Source: Candidatus Rifleibacteriota bacterium | Lineage (GTDB): Bacteria; Muiribacteriota; Ozemobacteria; Ozemobacterales; Ozemobacteraceae | Reading direction: 5' to 3' | NCBI GenBank assembly: GCA_015232575.1 | Contig: JADFZL010000008.1 | Span: forward strand, 219,248-283,247 | DNA: 64,000 bases | Shown here: piece after piece, positions 46,905 to 54,979 of the stretch | Position numbering within the stretch: the stretch's first letter is position 1 | Layout: every line of letters starts with the position of its first letter | Position numbers and translations under genes: made by a program | Notes under the pieces: model-generated | The model's database searches: none | What the model was told of the DNA's origin: nothing | Seen by the model: only the letters and a program-made list of their open reading frames with translations

Positions 46905-48893
46905 ATGAAGAAGCAGCTTTTCTTCGGATTTCTTTTCGTGGCGTCGTTTTTTGTGCTTACAGCTCTGCCTGGGTTTTCCCAGGACTCTAATGGTGCGACT
47001 GAATCAATCGGAATACCACCAATAGCGTCTGATCCTGTTGTAGCACCGCCAATTGGAATTTTGCCTCCTGAAAAAAGCGAAAAAGAGATCGCAAAAACAT
47101 GGATGAACAAGATCAACAGACTTTACAAAGATAGAAAATTTGCCCTCACAATTAACGAATCAGCTGATTTTTTGAAATTTTTGAATACCGCAAAAGACAA
47201 AACTCTTGCTAAAGAGTATAAACCGCTTGTTTTCGATGCCAAGGGAAATTCACATGAGTCAATCGGAGAATATGTAAAAGCATCTGTAGTTTATCAGCAT
47301 GCGTATGAGTTCACAAAAGACTCCAAGTGGGTCATAGCCAAAATTGAAGCTGATAAAAATCATGATAAACAGGCAACTTTTTTTGGACAGAAAAAAGGTT
47401 TTCTTAAAGAGCACAAACAGTTATCTGGAAAACTTGTAACCAATGCTGAAAAGAAAAACAGGCTGGTTGACACCTTCATTAAAAATCATGCTAAAAAACC
47501 GCCCACCAAAGAACAAATGACAAAGCTTCGTACAGATCTGAAGAAAATTGTCGAAGAGCGCAAAACACTCCTTGACGACATGACTAAAACACGCGAAAGC
47601 TTCCAGAAAGTTGCAAACGCAGTCTGGAAAGATGGAATACGCCTGAACAATGATCAGAATACTTCGCTGGCTTCATTTTCTGTACAAATTGATGAAAACC
47701 TTGCCAAATCAGATAAATTAACTAGAGATGCTAATGAAAAAGTTTTAAAAATTGCCGAACAGTTTAAACAGACATGGCCGGGATTACTTGAAGCAGTTAC
47801 TCAGATGAATAGTATCATGACCAAGCTCTCGAAGCTTCAGGATGAATTCATTGAACTTTCCGGAAAAAAACCTCTGACTGATGCAGATCTTGATAAACTG
47901 CGCCATCTTAAACAGGAAATCGCTGCTCTTACAAAATCCATGGATAAGCTGCTCGAAGATCTTGTAGAAGCATTTATGAATTCTGAAGTCTTCGCAAACC
48001 TCACCGACGAACAACAAAACCAGCTTCTGAACTCAATTGTTGAATTTTTCAACAAAAAAACTGAAATTGATGGAAAGAATGAACGAATTGAAGAACTCTG
48101 GCTTGCAATCAAGTCCGATAAGATTATTGGCGACCTGAATAAAGATGGATTCATAGACAAGGAAGACCTTGCAATACTTCACAACATTATCGGCCGCTTC
48201 CCGATTAAAGAAGGTGAAACAGGGTTCAGTAAATCGTATGACTTTGACGGCAACGGTGTCATTACAATGACCGATTATTACCTGCTTACCCAGGCTGTGA
48301 ATGGTGCCAGAAAATTTTTCCCGATAGACCCGGAATGTCAGGTTGGAGACTGGAACGGCGATGGAAAAGTAAATGAAACTGATGTGCTGGCAATTTCAAA
48401 TCATATTATCCATGGAATTAATCCGAAAACTGCACTGGGAAAAATTGCCGACTTCAACAAAGACGGAAAGACAACATTGGATGACGTTATCGCAATTGCA
48501 AAACACGTATCCCAGGATCCATCAGGCACAACCAGCGATAAGAAGAATCGGGTAGATGTGAATGGTGATGGAAAATTCGACTTCAAGGATCTTCAGATTG
48601 TAATAGAACTTGCAGTTCTCAGTGATGAACTTGTTCACCCTGATATCCGCAAAAAAGCAGACATTAATGGTGATGGAAAAATTAATGTTCACGACATAAT
48701 TGCTGTTGCGGGCGAGCTTCCCGGCGGAGATGTCAGAATTCCAGTGCCTGCTGATCCTGCAACATATTCAGCACCGCTTGGTTCCGGTTCAGCAAATGTT
48801 CCTGCAAGTGACACATCCAATCTCGGAAGTGCACCAGAACAACTTGCTCCGGTAGACTCCCAACAGTCAGCCGACGACATCATGAGCAATTAA
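46905..48893 (+). CDS. Secreted coiled-coil protein with six dockerin-type calcium loops
   Basis: A 662-aa protein with signal peptide (1-25). Residues 60-400 are charged helices, probably long coiled coils. From about 405 come six Ca-binding loops of dockerin I type in three pairs: LNKDGFIDKEDL, DFDGNGVITMTDYYLL, DWNGDGKVNETDVLAIS, DFNKDGKTTLDDVIAIA, DVNGDGKFDFKDLQIV and DINGDGKINVHDIIAVA. The Pro/Ser tail looks disordered. Dockerins dock to cohesins, but no cohesin is in the window, so the partner is unknown. Its stop is followed at once by the palindromic repeat block. Confidence 0.88.
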   Translation: MKKQLFFGFLFVASFFVLTALPGFSQDSNGATESIGIPPIASDPVVAPPIGILPPEKSEKEIAKTWMNKINRLYKDRKFALTINESADFLKFLNTAKDKTLAKEYKPLVFDAKGNSHESIGEYVKASVVYQHAYEFTKDSKWVIAKIEADKNHDKQATFFGQKKGFLKEHKQLSGKLVTNAEKKNRLVDTFIKNHAKKPPTKEQMTKLRTDLKKIVEERKTLLDDMTKTRESFQKVANAVWKDGIRLNNDQNTSLASFSVQIDENLAKSDKLTRDANEKVLKIAEQFKQTWPGLLEAVTQMNSIMTKLSKLQDEFIELSGKKPLTDADLDKLRHLKQEIAALTKSMDKLLEDLVEAFMNSEVFANLTDEQQNQLLNSIVEFFNKKTEIDGKNERIEELWLAIKSDKIIGDLNKDGFIDKEDLAILHNIIGRFPIKEGETGFSKSYDFDGNGVITMTDYYLLTQAVNGARKFFPIDPECQVGDWNGDGKVNETDVLAISNHIIHGINPKTALGKIADFNKDGKTTLDDVIAIAKHVSQDPSGTTSDKKNRVDVNGDGKFDFKDLQIVIELAVLSDELVHPDIRKKADINGDGKINVHDIIAVAGELPGGDVRIPVPADPATYSAPLGSGSANVPASDTSNLGSAPEQLAPVDSQQSADDIMSN

Positions 48894-48900
48894 CTTTTTA

Positions 48901-49240
48901 GAGAGGGGGCACGCGCCCCCTCTCGTCGGTCGAACAAGTTCGACCAACTCACTCCCCGCGTTCGAGCACTTTGTGCTCTCATTAGAGAGGATGAGCGCGA
49001 GCCATCTCGTCGGTTGAACTTGTTCGACCAACTCACTCCCCCGCGTTCGAGCACTTTGTGCTCTCATTAGAGAGGATGAGCGCGAGCCATCTCGTCGGTT
49101 GAACTTGTTCGACCAACTCACTCCCCGCGTTCGAGCACTTTGTGCTCTCATTAGAGAGGATGAGCGCGAGCCATCTCGTCGGTTGAACTTGTTCGACCAA
49201 CTCACTCCCCCGCGTTCGAGCACTTTGTGCTCTCAGGGAG
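48901..49240 (+). repeat. Tandem palindromic repeat block (one first unit plus three 84-85-bp units)
   Basis: The first unit (48901-48963) has the strong hairpin GAGAGGGGGCACGCGCCCCC plus GGTCGAAC-AA-GTTCGACC. Then GAGCAC-TTT-GTGCTC recurs at 48964, 49049, 49133 and 49218, spaced 85, 84 and 85 bases. In the tandem units the second hairpin reads GGTTGAAC-TT-GTTCGACC and the first one has decayed. The single copy after lpxA has the same order. Open frames across it on the minus strand are repeat artefacts. Confidence 0.9.
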
Positions 49241-49407
49241 GGCACGCGATAGACTTCACTCACAGCATACTGTGTCTTAACAAAATTATGATTGTCGGGT
49301 AGAATGAAAGAAGGAGAATTATAAATATTCGAAAATGCATCGTGATTTATTCGTGCAATAAAAAGCTGTTGAAAAACAATTTTGCTAGAGCAATGGGGGA
49401 GGGAAAT

Positions 49408-50070
49408 ATGAGAAATAGAAAGTTAAAGCTGCTGACTATTTTGTGGGCTGTTTTCTTCGCGTTTCTATTGCAACAATGTTATTCTCAACCGTCAGAAGAT
49501 CCCGGCAGCAACTCCCCTGGTTCTGGCGAATCACTTGACTTTATGGAAAGTTCCAGAGAGGCTTCAATGGCTATATCCGACATTCCGGAATCTCAGAAAA
49601 CTGTTGCTCCAAAGATCGTCAAACAAATTATAAAGCCATCAGTAGCAAAAATTGAGGCACGTGAAGTTGACGCTGATTACGGAGTTACAGTTAAAACTTC
49701 TGATACAGTTGTACCAGTTCCTCCAAAGACACAGACTCCTCCGACTCCACAGTCAGAGGTTTCCAGCGAGGTTGATACCGCCCAGAAGCCAGCCTGTGAT
49801 GCCGCGAAGAATTCTTCTCTTCTTATAAAAGAACAAGTTACCTCCGGAACAAAGCCTGCGTTAAAGCCCATTCAAACAGATACTCCAAAAACGGCTCAAC
49901 CTGACCGTCCGATTGTCACAATTCAACCAGATGTTGCAATATCACAACCTGGAGAACAATCTTCACCGGGTGCTACAGTTGCCACGCCAACAACCGATAA
50001 ATCTTCCCCCGGACAGGGTGTAACAACTCAGGAAATGCCTCTCGGCGACGGCAATTCACCAGTCCGATAA
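49408..50070 (+). CDS. Secreted Pro/Thr-rich low-complexity protein
   Basis: A 220-aa protein. ATG 49408 has GGGAGGG upstream; the longer frame to 49342 is unsupported. A signal peptide (about 1-25) ends near QQCYSQ. The rest is rich in Pro, Thr, Ser, Gln and Val and predicted disordered, as in wall-spanning or linker proteins. It is followed by the sigma factor gene after 47 bases. Function unknown. Confidence 0.65.
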   Translation: MRNRKLKLLTILWAVFFAFLLQQCYSQPSEDPGSNSPGSGESLDFMESSREASMAISDIPESQKTVAPKIVKQIIKPSVAKIEAREVDADYGVTVKTSDTVVPVPPKTQTPPTPQSEVSSEVDTAQKPACDAAKNSSLLIKEQVTSGTKPALKPIQTDTPKTAQPDRPIVTIQPDVAISQPGEQSSPGATVATPTTDKSSPGQGVTTQEMPLGDGNSPVR

Positions 50071-50117
50071 ATACGCAAGCAATTAAAAAAAAAATCCAAA
50101 AAGGATAATTCTGGAAA

Positions 50118-50699
50118 TTGCCGATAAAAAATGATGAATTTCAACTTATAACAGAAGTACTCAGAGGAAAGAAAAGCTCTTTCCGGCCTCTGGTTGAGTA
50201 TTATTATCCAAAAGTTTATTCGTATATTAAAAACCTGGTTTCAAATAACTCTCTGACCGATGATCTTACGCAGGAAACCTTTATCAGAGCTTATTCCAAA
50301 TTATCAACTTTTGATACGTCGCGTCACTTCGGGCCATGGTTAATCAAAATTGCTTACAATGTTTCAATGAAACATTTTAGAAAAACTAAAAATGAGACAT
50401 CTCTTGCCAATTCTCCGGATTTACAGACAAACCCTTCAGACTACACACAAGCAGCAAGATTTTCAGACGAAAAATTGCTGGTTGATTACTACCTTGAAAA
50501 AATGCCTCTGAATTTAAGAATTATGTTTCTTCTGAAACATTCACTTGAATTTACTTATGAAGAAATAGCAGAGATTTGCGAGGAACCGATCGGAACAGTA
50601 AAGATATCAGTACATCGCGCCTGTTATCAGATAAGACAACAACTTGAATCTTCAAGAAAATCGATAAAGGATAGCAGTAATGCCAATGAATCAACTTAA
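50118..50699 (+). CDS. ECF-type RNA polymerase sigma factor
   Basis: A 193-aa sigma factor. Region 2 contains YYYPKVYSYIKNLV and DDLTQETFIRAYSKL; region 4 contains FTYEEIAEICEEPIGTVKIS with the helix-turn-helix. A TTG start at 50118 is inferred because no ATG is in frame before region 2. Overlaps the anti-sigma gene by 20 bases. Directs RNA polymerase to a small regulon controlled by the membrane anti-sigma factor. Confidence 0.9.
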   Translation: MPIKNDEFQLITEVLRGKKSSFRPLVEYYYPKVYSYIKNLVSNNSLTDDLTQETFIRAYSKLSTFDTSRHFGPWLIKIAYNVSMKHFRKTKNETSLANSPDLQTNPSDYTQAARFSDEKLLVDYYLEKMPLNLRIMFLLKHSLEFTYEEIAEICEEPIGTVKISVHRACYQIRQQLESSRKSIKDSSNANEST

Positions 50700-51714
50700 A
50701 AACAAATCAAAGAGCTGTTATTCCGATGATGAGATTTCCGACATCATCGAAAACGTCAACTCTGATTCAGAAAAATTGTTTTTAAAACATTCAACTGGCT
50801 GCCCAAGCTGTATGAAAAGATTTAACGATTATAATATGATAGCGGAAAGATCAGGTATGCTTTTTTCTCATTTAAAAGATGACTGCAAATCAAATATTGA
50901 TAAGATAATGAATAAAATAGAGGAGCTTCCACCGCTGAAATCAGAAGGGCAGGCGACTCTTTCTGAAAAACTGCAAATAATTTCGTCAAATCTTTATTCA
51001 ATACCTTTTCTCATAATGATTATCGTAATTATTATTCCGTTTATTTTCGTTATCACAAAAAATAAACCTCTTTCTGTTCCAAAGCCACCAGAAACAAAAG
51101 TTTCTGATTCAGATGATCAGGAAAAAATTGCTGAAAGCAGTGGAATTCTCATTCTTGAATCTGAAAATATAGGCAGTGAAATAAAATCTGACAAAAGTAT
51201 TCTTCTTCAGAACGAACGCCAGAGAATGCCTGTTGGCAGTTTAATCGCTCTTAAACTGCCATCGGGCGGAACAATAAGAATAGCTGGCAAAAGTGATTTC
51301 GTACTCAACCCGAACCTTCTGTTAATTTATTCTGGAAATATTGACTTTTTTTCAGGGGAAAAGAATCTTCCGCTGACAATAAAATCTCCACAGTGTGAAA
51401 TAGAGGCAAACAGCGGGCACATCAAGTTTTCTGTATATTCAGAAGCTTCTGACGTCAAGGTGCTGAAGGGGGTAGCTGTTCTGAAGTCATCAAAGATTTC
51501 AGTTCAGGCAATGCCTGGATTTGAAGGAACAATAAAAATTGACGGATCACTTGCTTCGACTTCAAAAGTAATTCCATACGATTACAAATCTGATACTTCA
51601 CAGGAAGTCAGCACTGACCCTGGCAACTCGCATGATTCATCATCTGATGCAAGTTCCGTAAAAACATTTACAAACGGTGATTCAGATTCAAGCAGTTCGA
51701 TGCTTGAAAAATAA
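50680..51714 (+). CDS. Anti-sigma factor with FecR-like periplasmic domain
   Basis: A 344-aa membrane protein. The N-terminal part has a zinc-finger-like anti-sigma motif (LKHSTGCPSCMKRF). One membrane helix lies around 105-125 (IPFLIMIIVIIIPFIFVIT). The periplasmic part (about 145-285) matches FecR, with MPVGSLIALKLPSGGTIRIA and a repeat of strands. The tail is Ser/Asp-rich. It probably holds the preceding sigma factor inactive until a signal is received outside; no TonB receptor is next to it. Confidence 0.82.
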   Translation: MPMNQLKNKSKSCYSDDEISDIIENVNSDSEKLFLKHSTGCPSCMKRFNDYNMIAERSGMLFSHLKDDCKSNIDKIMNKIEELPPLKSEGQATLSEKLQIISSNLYSIPFLIMIIVIIIPFIFVITKNKPLSVPKPPETKVSDSDDQEKIAESSGILILESENIGSEIKSDKSILLQNERQRMPVGSLIALKLPSGGTIRIAGKSDFVLNPNLLLIYSGNIDFFSGEKNLPLTIKSPQCEIEANSGHIKFSVYSEASDVKVLKGVAVLKSSKISVQAMPGFEGTIKIDGSLASTSKVIPYDYKSDTSQEVSTDPGNSHDSSSDASSVKTFTNGDSDSSSSMLEK

Positions 51715-52143
51715 TTAACCGCTTTTGAAACCAAGCCAGAAACCTCCGGCAAAAGCTCCTGCAAAAGGGAAATTATAAGTCAGCAAAGACATTCCGCTCA
51801 CATAAGCTTTTTCCAGTGAATCTTGCGGAACATTGCTCTGTACTTTCTGCCAGTTTATTTCAAGGTATTGATTATAAGCGAGAAATTGAACTGCCATAAA
51901 ACCAATTCCAACTATTAAAGCAGCCATCTTTGCAAATTTTTTCAAAGTAAATCCGACACACCATCCAGCTATTCCACCGAAACCGAGGTTAGTCAAGAGA
52001 AGTTTCGTTTCAGGCGGAATTCCGTCTAAAGGGGATTTTTCAGCAGTTGTTTCTGCTGCATACAATTCAGCATGACAACAGCACATAAAAAGTGCAGCAA
52101 AAATGAAAACAAAGAATAAAAACCTTCGTGAAAAGTGCAACAT
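51715..52143 (-). CDS. FUN14-family membrane protein
   Basis: A 142-aa protein starting at ATG 52143 (GGAG upstream); the frame extends to 52278 without support. Signal or membrane helix at 5-25, then the FUN14 signature GFGGIAGWCVGFTLKKFAK and a second helix LIVGIGFMAVQFLAYNQY, with a C-terminal Gly-rich helix. Function of bacterial FUN14 proteins is unknown. It ends one base after the anti-sigma gene, convergent. Confidence 0.8.
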   Translation of the reverse strand: MLHFSRRFLFFVFIFAALFMCCCHAELYAAETTAEKSPLDGIPPETKLLLTNLGFGGIAGWCVGFTLKKFAKMAALIVGIGFMAVQFLAYNQYLEINWQKVQSNVPQDSLEKAYVSGMSLLTYNFPFAGAFAGGFWLGFKSG

Positions 52144-52196
52144 GATCAATCTCCATTTCAGAACTGGTGGATCTTCCCGGATCAGAAAGTCTGAAT

Positions 52197-53288
52197 TTAC
52201 TTCGCTGGTTCGGAATTCTGAGCAGTCAGAGCTGATATTCCGGTGAAGTGGTAAAGACCTTCCTGTGTCCCAACCCAAAGTTCGTCGTTCTGGGCTGCCA
52301 ATGCGGTAATAGACTTACCTGATATTTCTGAGAAATGTTTTGAAACATCAAGCCAGGTATTATCTTTTTTGACTGCAAGGCCCTTGTTTGTTCCAATAAA
52401 CAGGATACTGTCTGAAACTCCTGTCAGAGCTTTTACCGTGTTGCCAGGCATCGGACTATTGCCAGAAACCTGCTCCTGAACTATATTTCCCGCCTTCTGT
52501 ACAAAATCTGAGTGAGCAGCAGTAAATGATGACCACTGATTTGACATATCAGAAATGGTTAATCCGGATGTTGTACCAATTGCAAGCAATCCCTTAAACT
52601 TTATTATGCACAAAATATTATTGCCTGACAGCTGGCAGTTGGGTGGCGATGGCGGAACATCGACAAGAGAGTTTCCGACGATCTGTTTTGCAGGTCCAGT
52701 AAAATTCTGAAAAGCACTTCCCGAAAGAACGCCCATTCCTGCGTTTGTTCCAGCCCAGAGTCTGCCTGTTGAATCGTAAGAAACTACGTTGACTTCGTCA
52801 TTTACAAGTCCGGCTGTCTCTTTACTGTAAGTGACAGTACCGGCTCCCGACGAAGTGTCAACTCCATGTGCAGTTGCCATTGCAACTTCGCCCTGTTTTG
52901 CTGCTACAGATCTGGCGCGTGATCCAGTAAGAACACTTGCCCAGTTGTTTCCATTGTATTTACAGACACCATTGTCTGTTGCAACATAGATTGCGTCTTC
53001 TCCGACGTATAAAGCTTCTATGATCTCCGAGCCCAGAACATTCGTATTCTTTTTCACATGTACCTGCCACTGAACTCCATCGTGTCTGGCAAGACCAGAT
53101 TTGGTTCCAGCCCAGAGTTCGCGGCCAAAATAAGACAGCGCGGTTATTGAATTCCCAGGTAATCCCTTAGCTGTTGTGAAAAATTCAGATTTTATCTTAA
53201 CATCCTGGGCAACATTTTTATTTCCACAGCCATAAATTCCCAAAATAAACGATAATAACAACAATGACAATAATATACTTTTTTTCAT
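52197..53288 (-). CDS. Propeller-repeat lipoprotein
   Basis: A 363-aa protein. The start at 53288 gives a lipoprotein signal (ILGIYGC, lipidated Cys about 22). The rest is a beta-propeller of the two-component-regulator type, with repeats such as LPGNSITALSYFGRELWAGT and KSITALAAQNDELWVGTQEG. Such propellers occur in sensor proteins but here it stands alone, anchored in the envelope. It lies just outside the last attC site of the cassette array and is probably the first ordinary chromosomal gene. Confidence 0.8.
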   Translation of the reverse strand: MKKSILLSLLLLSFILGIYGCGNKNVAQDVKIKSEFFTTAKGLPGNSITALSYFGRELWAGTKSGLARHDGVQWQVHVKKNTNVLGSEIIEALYVGEDAIYVATDNGVCKYNGNNWASVLTGSRARSVAAKQGEVAMATAHGVDTSSGAGTVTYSKETAGLVNDEVNVVSYDSTGRLWAGTNAGMGVLSGSAFQNFTGPAKQIVGNSLVDVPPSPPNCQLSGNNILCIIKFKGLLAIGTTSGLTISDMSNQWSSFTAAHSDFVQKAGNIVQEQVSGNSPMPGNTVKALTGVSDSILFIGTNKGLAVKKDNTWLDVSKHFSEISGKSITALAAQNDELWVGTQEGLYHFTGISALTAQNSEPAK

Positions 53289-53314
53289 TTTTCTGCTCTC
53301 CTGATAAAACGAAG

Positions 53315-53369
53315 TATAACGCCCAAGGTAAGCTGCCCCCAATGAGTCTGCTTCATCCGTTTGTTATGG
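53315..53369 (-). other. attC-like site 1 (end of the cassette array)
   Basis: Minus strand: CCATAACAAACGGATGAAGC, a loop with TCATTGGGGG, then GCAGCTTACCTTGGGCGTTAT. Outer boxes ATAAC/GTTAT, inner arms GGATGAAGC and GCTTACC with two unpaired bases in the first arm, and GGGCGTTAT at the 3' side follow known attC sites closely. Confidence 0.7.
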
Positions 53370-53457
53370 ACAATCTCTTAGAGCCTATTTTTTTGGCAAT
53401 TTTCTGATCGCCATTCAGAAAATAAATACAAATATTGGTATCCAAAAGATATTTCAT
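53353..53457 (-). pseudogene. vapC: Truncated VapC-type toxin
   Basis: Thirty-four codons beginning MKYLLDTNICIYFLNGDQKI, the PIN-domain N-terminus of VapC RNases with its first catalytic Asp. The frame then runs into attC site 1 and stops there, whereas full VapC is about 130 aa. Its ATG overlaps the antitoxin stop (ATGA). Too short for the ORF caller. Confidence 0.75.
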
Positions 53458-53730
53458 TTTAGCATCTCGCGCTCCTCAATTGATGTTCGGCTTTCATAAA
53501 TATCCCTAATTTGTTCATCGACCGTTCGCGTATCTTTCCATGAACCGCACAAAGCAAGAAGCCGCTTTGTAGATTCATCTGATTCATCTTCGCAAGATTG
53601 AATGTTAAGAAAATCCTGTTTCAAAAGAAGAATTACCTTTTCTATTTTTTTCCATGGCCGATTCAGGAAGTCCCCTTATTTCTTTTAGAATTCTTTTTTT
53701 ATAAATAGTCATCGTAGCCATTCGCATCAT
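53454..53730 (-). pseudogene. Frameshifted antitoxin of the vapBC pair
   Basis: The N-terminal frame reads MTIYKKRILKEIRGLPESAM, and a run of seven A shifts it. The downstream frame reads IEKVILLLKQDFLNIQ, then CGSWKDTRTVDEQIRDIYES up to a stop overlapping vapC. One base too many in the A-run explains the break. Whether slippage at the A-run yields product is not known. Confidence 0.65.
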
Positions 53731-53755
53731 CTCAAAATCAATATTTTAAGCAATT

Positions 53756-54055
53756 TTACATTGATAACTTTGGGCTGTGTCCTAAGAAGTTCATGCCCAC
53801 GTTTGTGATTCGATAATAGCCTCTTCGTGTGGTTTCGATTAAACAAGCTTTTTTCATGTACATAGCCGCCCAGCTAATTCTATTAAAAAATGTAAACTGA
53901 GTGCCGCTTGGAAGCATTGCATTCAAGTCTTCATCTTTCATGCTCAGTATTTTCGCCAAGCCTTCTACGGCCTCGCTTGTGGATGTCTCAACATTTTTTT
54001 CTGCCACAAACCGCAGAAGGGGCAGCATCAAGCTTTGGTAATCTGGAACAGGCAT
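53756..54055 (-). CDS. Mrr N-terminal (winged-helix) domain protein, catalytic domain missing
   Basis: A 99-aa protein. PDYQSLMLPLLRFVAEKN and FNRISWAAMYMKKACLIETT followed by RRGYYRITNVG match the Mrr_N domain that recognises DNA in Mrr restriction proteins, but the PD-(D/E)XK domain that should follow is absent. The stop falls 26 bases before the broken antitoxin. Probably a 3'-truncated restriction gene; a free-standing DNA-binding role cannot be excluded. AAGGA site upstream of the ATG. Confidence 0.8.
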   Translation of the reverse strand: MPVPDYQSLMLPLLRFVAEKNVETSTSEAVEGLAKILSMKDEDLNAMLPSGTQFTFFNRISWAAMYMKKACLIETTRRGYYRITNVGMNFLGHSPKLSM

Positions 54056-54107
54056 ATATCCTTCTTGAATCAGGCAAGCAATTCAATTGTTCTATTTTTC
54101 AATTCGT

Positions 54108-54138
54108 TTAACGCCAATCACCTAGCATAGTTAGATTA
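54108..54138 (-). other. Deleted attC-like remnant
   Basis: Minus strand: ATCTAAC ... TTGGCGTTAAAC. Both outer boxes are present but the 18 bases between are too few for the inner stem. Confidence 0.3.
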
Positions 54139-54464
54139 TATAACCGCTTTTTACGACACTCATTATACATTTTCAAAGATACTCCTGACAAGCCAAAAAT
54201 CAGAACTTAATAAAAAATCTATTCTTGGCAAAAAAAAAAGAAATCGTCACCTTATATCATGATAAAAGAGCCTGTTGCACAATTCCAAATTATCTCAAAG
54301 TACAAAACTCGAAAATGCCTGTCAAAGAGGTTTTTGATGTTTGATTCCAGCCATAAATATTCAAATTCGTTAATTACGCAACAAGCTCAAAAACTGAAGA
54401 AAAACAACTCTAACGCTTTTCAAAAGAGTAAATTTTTTACCTGACCTCCGTGTCTTGACGGCCA
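54139..54464. other. Cassette-sized stretch without a recognised gene
   Basis: Only short frames on either strand, none with good ribosome sites. Confidence 0.4.
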
Positions 54465-54496
54465 AAGTGTAACAAAACCAGCTTGTTGGGTTAAGC
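54465..54496 (-). other. Degenerate attC-like remnant
   Basis: Minus strand: GCTTAACCCAACAAGC then TGGTTTTGTTACAC; the stop codon of the small frame lies at its edge. Inner stem poor. Confidence 0.3.
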
Positions 54497-54683
54497 TATT
54501 CGTCGTCCTCATACCTGGTTTGCAAACATCCGGCATGAAAAATTACCTCCGATATAGGGTCCAACCATCTTTGTACAAAAACAATTTCGTCGAAAAACCG
54601 CTTATCTGCACTACCATCAAACCGAGAGGCAATACAAAGCGCAAAAAAATCTCCCGCCTTGAAAATTATCCAAGTCCCGGATA
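54496..54683 (-). CDS. Small hypothetical cassette ORF (start uncertain)
   Basis: The frame ends in FFDEIVFVQRWLDPISEVIF then HAGCLQTRYEDDE and begins inside attC site 2; no convincing start codon follows the site. It may be a fragment of a longer protein. Hydrophobic first half, acidic end. Not recognised. Confidence 0.35.
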
Positions 54684-54729
54684 GCCAACATAGAGCTAAG
54701 CCGCTTGTCGGCTTCAGCGACAAGTTGGC
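54684..54729 (-). other. attC-like site 2
   Basis: Minus strand: GCCAAC, spacer TTGTCG, arm CTGAAGCCG, loop ACAAG, arm CGGCTTAG, spacer CTCTAT, GTTGGC. Outer boxes are fully complementary and the first inner arm has one unpaired G. Confidence 0.75.
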
Positions 54730-54743
54730 GGGATTTTCGTATT

Positions 54744-54902
54744 TTATCCGAATATTCTTTTTGGAAAGTGAATATCCATGGCTTCACAAAATATCCTTAA
54801 CTTTGTCAGAGAATCCAAAGTCACATGTACAGTACAAAAAAAGCGAGAGAATAATCCGTAAGCATCATTAAATTTTCTAACACTCATTTGAAACTGTGCC
54901 AT
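54744..54902 (-). CDS. Small hypothetical cassette ORF, 52 aa
   Basis: Reads MAQFQMSVRKFNDAYGLFSR and ends MDIHFPKRIFG. Its ATG overlaps the outer box of attC-like site 3 (GTTATGG) and its stop lies 15 bases before site 2, which is how simple integron cassettes are built. No ribosome site is obvious, and the protein is not recognised. Cassette-borne very small ORFs may or may not be translated. Confidence 0.4.
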   Translation of the reverse strand: MAQFQMSVRKFNDAYGLFSRFFCTVHVTLDSLTKLRIFCEAMDIHFPKRIFG

Positions 54903-54979
54903 AACAAAAAATATTTTTTCGATTCGCAAAAAATCCGCAATAAGGAAAGAATCAAAAAAACTGCGGACTTAGCGTTATT
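54898..54979. other. attC-like site 3
   Basis: ATAAC (54902-54906) and GTTAT (54974-54978) form the outer boxes; TCCGCA and TGCGGA (54934, 54962) the inner arms. The stop of the DUF1016 gene overlaps the box. The 3' side GGACTTAGCGTTAT fits the + orientation better, so direction is ambiguous. Confidence 0.5.

Noticed and set aside
48964..49240. CRISPR array
   Set aside because: The 84-85-bp units are repeated throughout with no unique spacers, and each unit contains several palindromes.
48867..49263. Two long minus-strand frames with internal repeats
   Set aside because: They are produced by the tandem 84-85-bp palindromic units; no ribosome site and the repeated residues follow the DNA repeat.
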